A program made the translations under genes and the position numbers. Positions 61,881 to 64,000 of a stretch of DNA of 64,000 bases are shown here, piece by piece. Location: assembly GCA_963762205.1 (NCBI GenBank), contig CAVXJZ010000003.1, positions 620,001-684,000 on the forward strand. Reading direction: 5' to 3'. The notes below the pieces were generated by a model. It was not told where the DNA came from and made no database searches. It worked only from the letters and a program-made list of their open reading frames with translations. The stretch is from VRUE01 sp963762205. GTDB taxonomy: Bacteria; Actinomycetota; Thermoleophilia; Solirubrobacterales; 70-9. Position 1 is the first letter of the stretch, and every line of letters starts with the position of its first letter.

Positions 61881-62292
61881 TCAGTGCGGCTTCTCGGCGA
61901 CGAAGGCGACCGAGCGTCCCGCGGTCGCGCAGGTGACCGCGATGCCGCGATCGGTGACCGCTCCCAGGCAGGTGAGCTCGCCCAGCTTGCAGGAGGTGCG
62001 CGAGGCCCCCTTCGGCTCGAAGCAATCGCTGTTCTTGTGCCATGCCGGCGAACGCCAGCCGGCCGAAGCCGCAGCCGGCACCGGTGACGCGGAGCTCGGC
62101 CCCTTCGGCGGCCTTGCAGCTCTTCGCCCTGGCGCCGACCGGCGCTTCCGTTGCGCCGGGCGCCCCCGACGAGGAGCTCGGCGCCGTCGACTGCGTCCCC
62201 TCGGTGCCGTCCGAGGAGGATCCGCAACCCGCCGCCACCGCGGCGACGGCCGCGACGGCGAGAAGGAACAGGATCGGCCCGCGCGCTCGCAT
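61881..62292 (-). CDS. Small Cys-rich lipoprotein, one frameshift
   Basis: It starts at ATG 62292 (MRARGPILFLLAVAAVAAVA) with lipobox AAGC, a Ser/Thr/Gly-rich linker, then SCKAAEGAELRVTGAGCGFG. One extra base near 62040 must be removed to read on as WHKNSDCFEPKGASRTSCKL, TCLGAVTDRGIAVTCATAG and the end VAFVAEKPH. The protein of about 136 residues has six or more Cys, suggesting a disulfide-stabilised surface domain of unknown function. It is transcribed 10 nt after the glycosylase gene. Confidence 0.65.
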
Positions 62293-62302
62293 CGGGCTCA
62301 AT

Positions 62303-62977
62303 CTAGCGAGCGTGGCGCAGGGCGCGGGCGATCGCGGCGTCGAGCATCGGTTCGGTCAGGCGGCCGGTGAAGGTGTTCTGCTGGCTCGGGTGGTAGCTGC
62401 CGACCAGTGCCCAGCGACCGATCTCGGCTTCGGCCTCGTGTCCGAAGCGCGGCCGCGGCCGCGGCACCTCCGCGCCCATCCCACGCAGGGCCCGCAGCGC
62501 CCCGTCCCAGGCGAATGAGCCGAGGGCGAGGATCGCGCGGCACTCGCGGAGCAGGACGAGCTCGCGCTCGAGATAGGGGAGGCAGTTGTCGCGCTCCTCG
62601 GGGCTGGGCCGGTTCGCCGGTGGCGCGCAGCGGACAACCGCGGTGACATAGGCGCCGTCCAGTCGCAGCCCGTCGTCGCGGCGCTCGGAGGCCGGTCGGC
62701 TCGCGAGCCCGGCTCGGTGCAGGGCGGCATAGAGCCACTCGCCGGAGCGGTCGCCGGTGAACATCCGGCCGGTGCGGTTGGCGCCGTGCGCGGCCGGGGC
62801 GAGGCCGACAATCGCGAGGCGCGCGCCGGGGTCGCCGAAGCCGTCCAGAGGCCGGGCCCAGTAGTCCTCTCCCCGGTGGCGGCGAGGGGGGTCGGCGGCC
62901 CGCTCCTCGCGCCACTCGACCAGGCGCGGGCAGCGCCGGCAGGAGGTGACTTCGTCGCTGAGTCGCTCGAGGGTCAT
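62303..62977 (-). CDS. Uracil-DNA glycosylase, family 5 (UDGb) type
   Basis: The 224-residue enzyme excises uracil and related deaminated bases from DNA. Seen are the Fe-S cysteines starting CRRCPRLVEW, the active-site motif IVGLAPAAHGANRTGRMFTG (Ala-rich, as in family 5), further Cys in VVRCAPPANRPSPEERDNCL, and motif 2 GSYHPSQQNTFTGRLT. ATG 62977 (MTLERL) fits the family's usual start; ATG 62989 is an alternative. It is divergent from the ferritin-like gene. Confidence 0.9.
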   Translation of the reverse strand: MTLERLSDEVTSCRRCPRLVEWREERAADPPRRHRGEDYWARPLDGFGDPGARLAIVGLAPAAHGANRTGRMFTGDRSGEWLYAALHRAGLASRPASERRDDGLRLDGAYVTAVVRCAPPANRPSPEERDNCLPYLERELVLLRECRAILALGSFAWDGALRALRGMGAEVPRPRPRFGHEAEAEIGRWALVGSYHPSQQNTFTGRLTEPMLDAAIARALRHAR

Positions 62978-62994
62978 CGGCGCAAGCATCGCAA

Positions 62995-63000
62995 TACGAT
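62995..63000 (+). promoter_or_regulatory. -10-like TACGAT box before ferritin-like gene
   Basis: TACGAT ends 6 nt before ATG 63007 with no Shine-Dalgarno, fitting a leaderless start. Confidence 0.4.
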
Positions 63001-63006
63001 CAGGCG

Positions 63007-63615
63007 ATGAGGGGAACTGGGGAGGGAGGCGCCCGGCCCGCGCTCGCGGCCCTGAGCATGGCCGCAGTCGCCGTGGCGGCGCTCCTGGCGGGCTGTGGCG
63101 GCGGTGAGGGAGACGGAGACGGAAACGGCCAGTCCGCCCGAGAGAAGGCCGCTGACGCCGAGATCCTCAACGTCGCGATCGGCCAGGAGCTGACCCTGGT
63201 CGAGGCGTTCGAAACGGCGCTGCCCCACCTGCGGCGGGCCGAGGCGAGGGCCCTGCTCAGGCGGATGATCGCGCAGGAGCGAGAACACGTCGATGGCTTC
63301 ACGAAGGCGATGCGGGGCCTGGGCGGCGAGGTCGAAGCGGAGGCGGAGGACGTCGACGTCCCCGGCCTGAAGGGCGAACGCGACTCCCTGCTGTCCGTCT
63401 ACGAACTCACCGCCCTCCAGGCCACCCACTTCCTCGACGACGTCACCCATCTGCAGATGCGGGCGCCACAGTCCTTCGCAGCCTCGACGGCCGCGAGCCA
63501 GGCCCAGCACCTCGTCGCGCTGCGACGGCTGCTCGGCGCAGGCCTGGTCGAATCGGTCCCCGAGGCGTTCGACACCGGCGAGGTCCCTCCGCCGCCGCCT
63601 CCGCCTGGGGGATGA
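63007..63615 (+). CDS. Ferritin-like-domain lipoprotein
   Basis: The 202-residue lipoprotein has lipobox LLAGC, a Gly/Asp linker, then a four-helix bundle with ferritin-like residues: ILNVAIGQELTLVEAFETAL, MIAQEREHVDGFTKAM (ExxH), YELTALQATHFLDDV and AAASQAQH-type His at the fourth helix. It ends in a Pro-rich tail. It could bind iron or act as a redox or storage protein outside the membrane; the function is unproven. It precedes the MMPL gene by 7 nt, so the two are probably cotranscribed. Confidence 0.75.
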   Translation: MRGTGEGGARPALAALSMAAVAVAALLAGCGGGEGDGDGNGQSAREKAADAEILNVAIGQELTLVEAFETALPHLRRAEARALLRRMIAQEREHVDGFTKAMRGLGGEVEAEAEDVDVPGLKGERDSLLSVYELTALQATHFLDDVTHLQMRAPQSFAASTAASQAQHLVALRRLLGAGLVESVPEAFDTGEVPPPPPPPGG

Positions 63616-63622
63616 TTGCGCG

Positions 63623-64000
63623 ATGACCGGCCCCCTCTACGCGATCGGCCGCTTCTGCTCCCGGCACCACTACCCGACGATCGCCGTCTGGCTCGTCGTG
63701 GCCGCCGTCCTCGTCGCCGCCGGGCAGGCGTCCGGCGACAAGACCAACGACAACCTCACCCTCCCGGGCACGGGCTCGACGATCGCGACCGAACTGCTCG
63801 AAGACAACCTGCCCGACCAGGCCTACGGCAGCAACCCGCTGGCGATCGAATCGAAGGGCGGCCCGCTCACCGAACCGAGGTACGCGAAGGCGATCGAAGA
63901 AACCGGCAGGCGCCTGCGTGCGATGCCCGAGGTCAACTCGGCGATCAGCCCGCTGAGCCCCGGCGGCGCTGAGTTCCTCAGCGAGGATCGCACGGTCGCT
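63623..64000 (+). CDS. MMPL/RND-family transporter (3' truncated by window end)
   Basis: Only the first 126 residues are inside the window. They show a cytoplasmic start (LYAIGRFCSRHHYPTIAVW), the first membrane helix (LVVAAVLVAAGQAS), and the start of the large outer loop with LTLPGTGSTIATELLEDNLP, the pattern typical of MMPL-type exporters (GTxSxxAxxLL). Such proteins export lipids or hydrophobic compounds using the proton gradient. The start is ATG 63623, 7 nt after the ferritin-like gene. Confidence 0.85.
   Translation, partial: MTGPLYAIGRFCSRHHYPTIAVWLVVAAVLVAAGQASGDKTNDNLTLPGTGSTIATELLEDNLPDQAYGSNPLAIESKGGPLTEPRYAKAIEETGRRLRAMPEVNSAISPLSPGGAEFLSEDRTVA

Overview
The window is about 70% GC. 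It encodes many lipobox and signal-peptide proteins, a cytochrome bd oxidase, actinobacterial-type IS481 and IS110 elements, and many genes whose start codon sits 6-9 nt after a TANNNT box with no Shine-Dalgarno sequence. Together these suggest a high-GC actinobacterium, most likely of the Thermoleophilia/Solirubrobacterales type. The lineage is inferred from gene style only.

Layout. 1-3.1 kb: a truncated beta-propeller protein, a secreted GH26-like hydrolase and an agmatinase-family enzyme. 3.1-10.2 kb: sugar-phosphate enzymes zwf, gnd (two frameshifts), pgl and rpiA, interleaved with a crotonase, a frameshifted HTH/nucleotidyltransferase pair behind a perfect 18-bp palindrome, and an FAD oxidase. 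10.2-13.3 kb: an FHA protein, then an IS481 and an IS110 element, both with broken transposases. 13.5-24.5 kb: a TolB-like propeller protein, a sensor Ser/Thr kinase, then a tight run tkt-tal-pgi-cydA-cydB-HAD. 24.5-32.5 kb: lipid genes (Cfa-like methyltransferase, desaturase), a large membrane protein, MBL hydrolase, UspA, a subtilase and tadA. 32.5-35.7 kb: two tRNA-Ser genes, a hydrolase-cyclase fusion, and a duplicated 5' half of tRNA-Ser(CGA).

35.7-44 kb is the most unusual part. It holds an HD-GYP response regulator, a processive GT2 polysaccharide synthase, a CarH-like cobalamin-binding diguanylate cyclase, a PAS-LuxR regulator, a DUF3494 (ice-binding/adhesin-like) surface protein, an L,D-transpeptidase and a PHP enzyme. 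A 56-bp element is repeated upstream of the GT2 and DUF3494 genes, and the GT2 leader can fold into a closed, pseudoknotted RNA. This reads as a c-di-GMP-controlled cell-surface locus that may respond to light or B12.

44-58 kb: a 1073-residue secreted HExxH protease, a lipoprotein, a haloalkane dehalogenase-like hydrolase, an ICMT-like methyltransferase, glutamate decarboxylase, and an S53/S8-like peptidase followed by about 15 Ig-like repeats broken by frameshifts. 58-61 kb: a sulfide-handling operon (CMD/AhpD-like, SQR, DsrC/TusE-like, DsrE-like) flanked by two copies of a roughly 45-bp repeat. 61-64 kb: tRNA-Thr(CGT), TMEM175 channel, a lipoprotein, a family 5 uracil-DNA glycosylase, a ferritin-like lipoprotein and the start of an MMPL transporter.

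Frameshifts are strongly clustered (gnd, the HTH/NTase pair, both IS elements, the repeat protein), while 16.6-35.7 kb shows none. Either local consensus errors or real decay could explain this, and raw reads are needed to decide.
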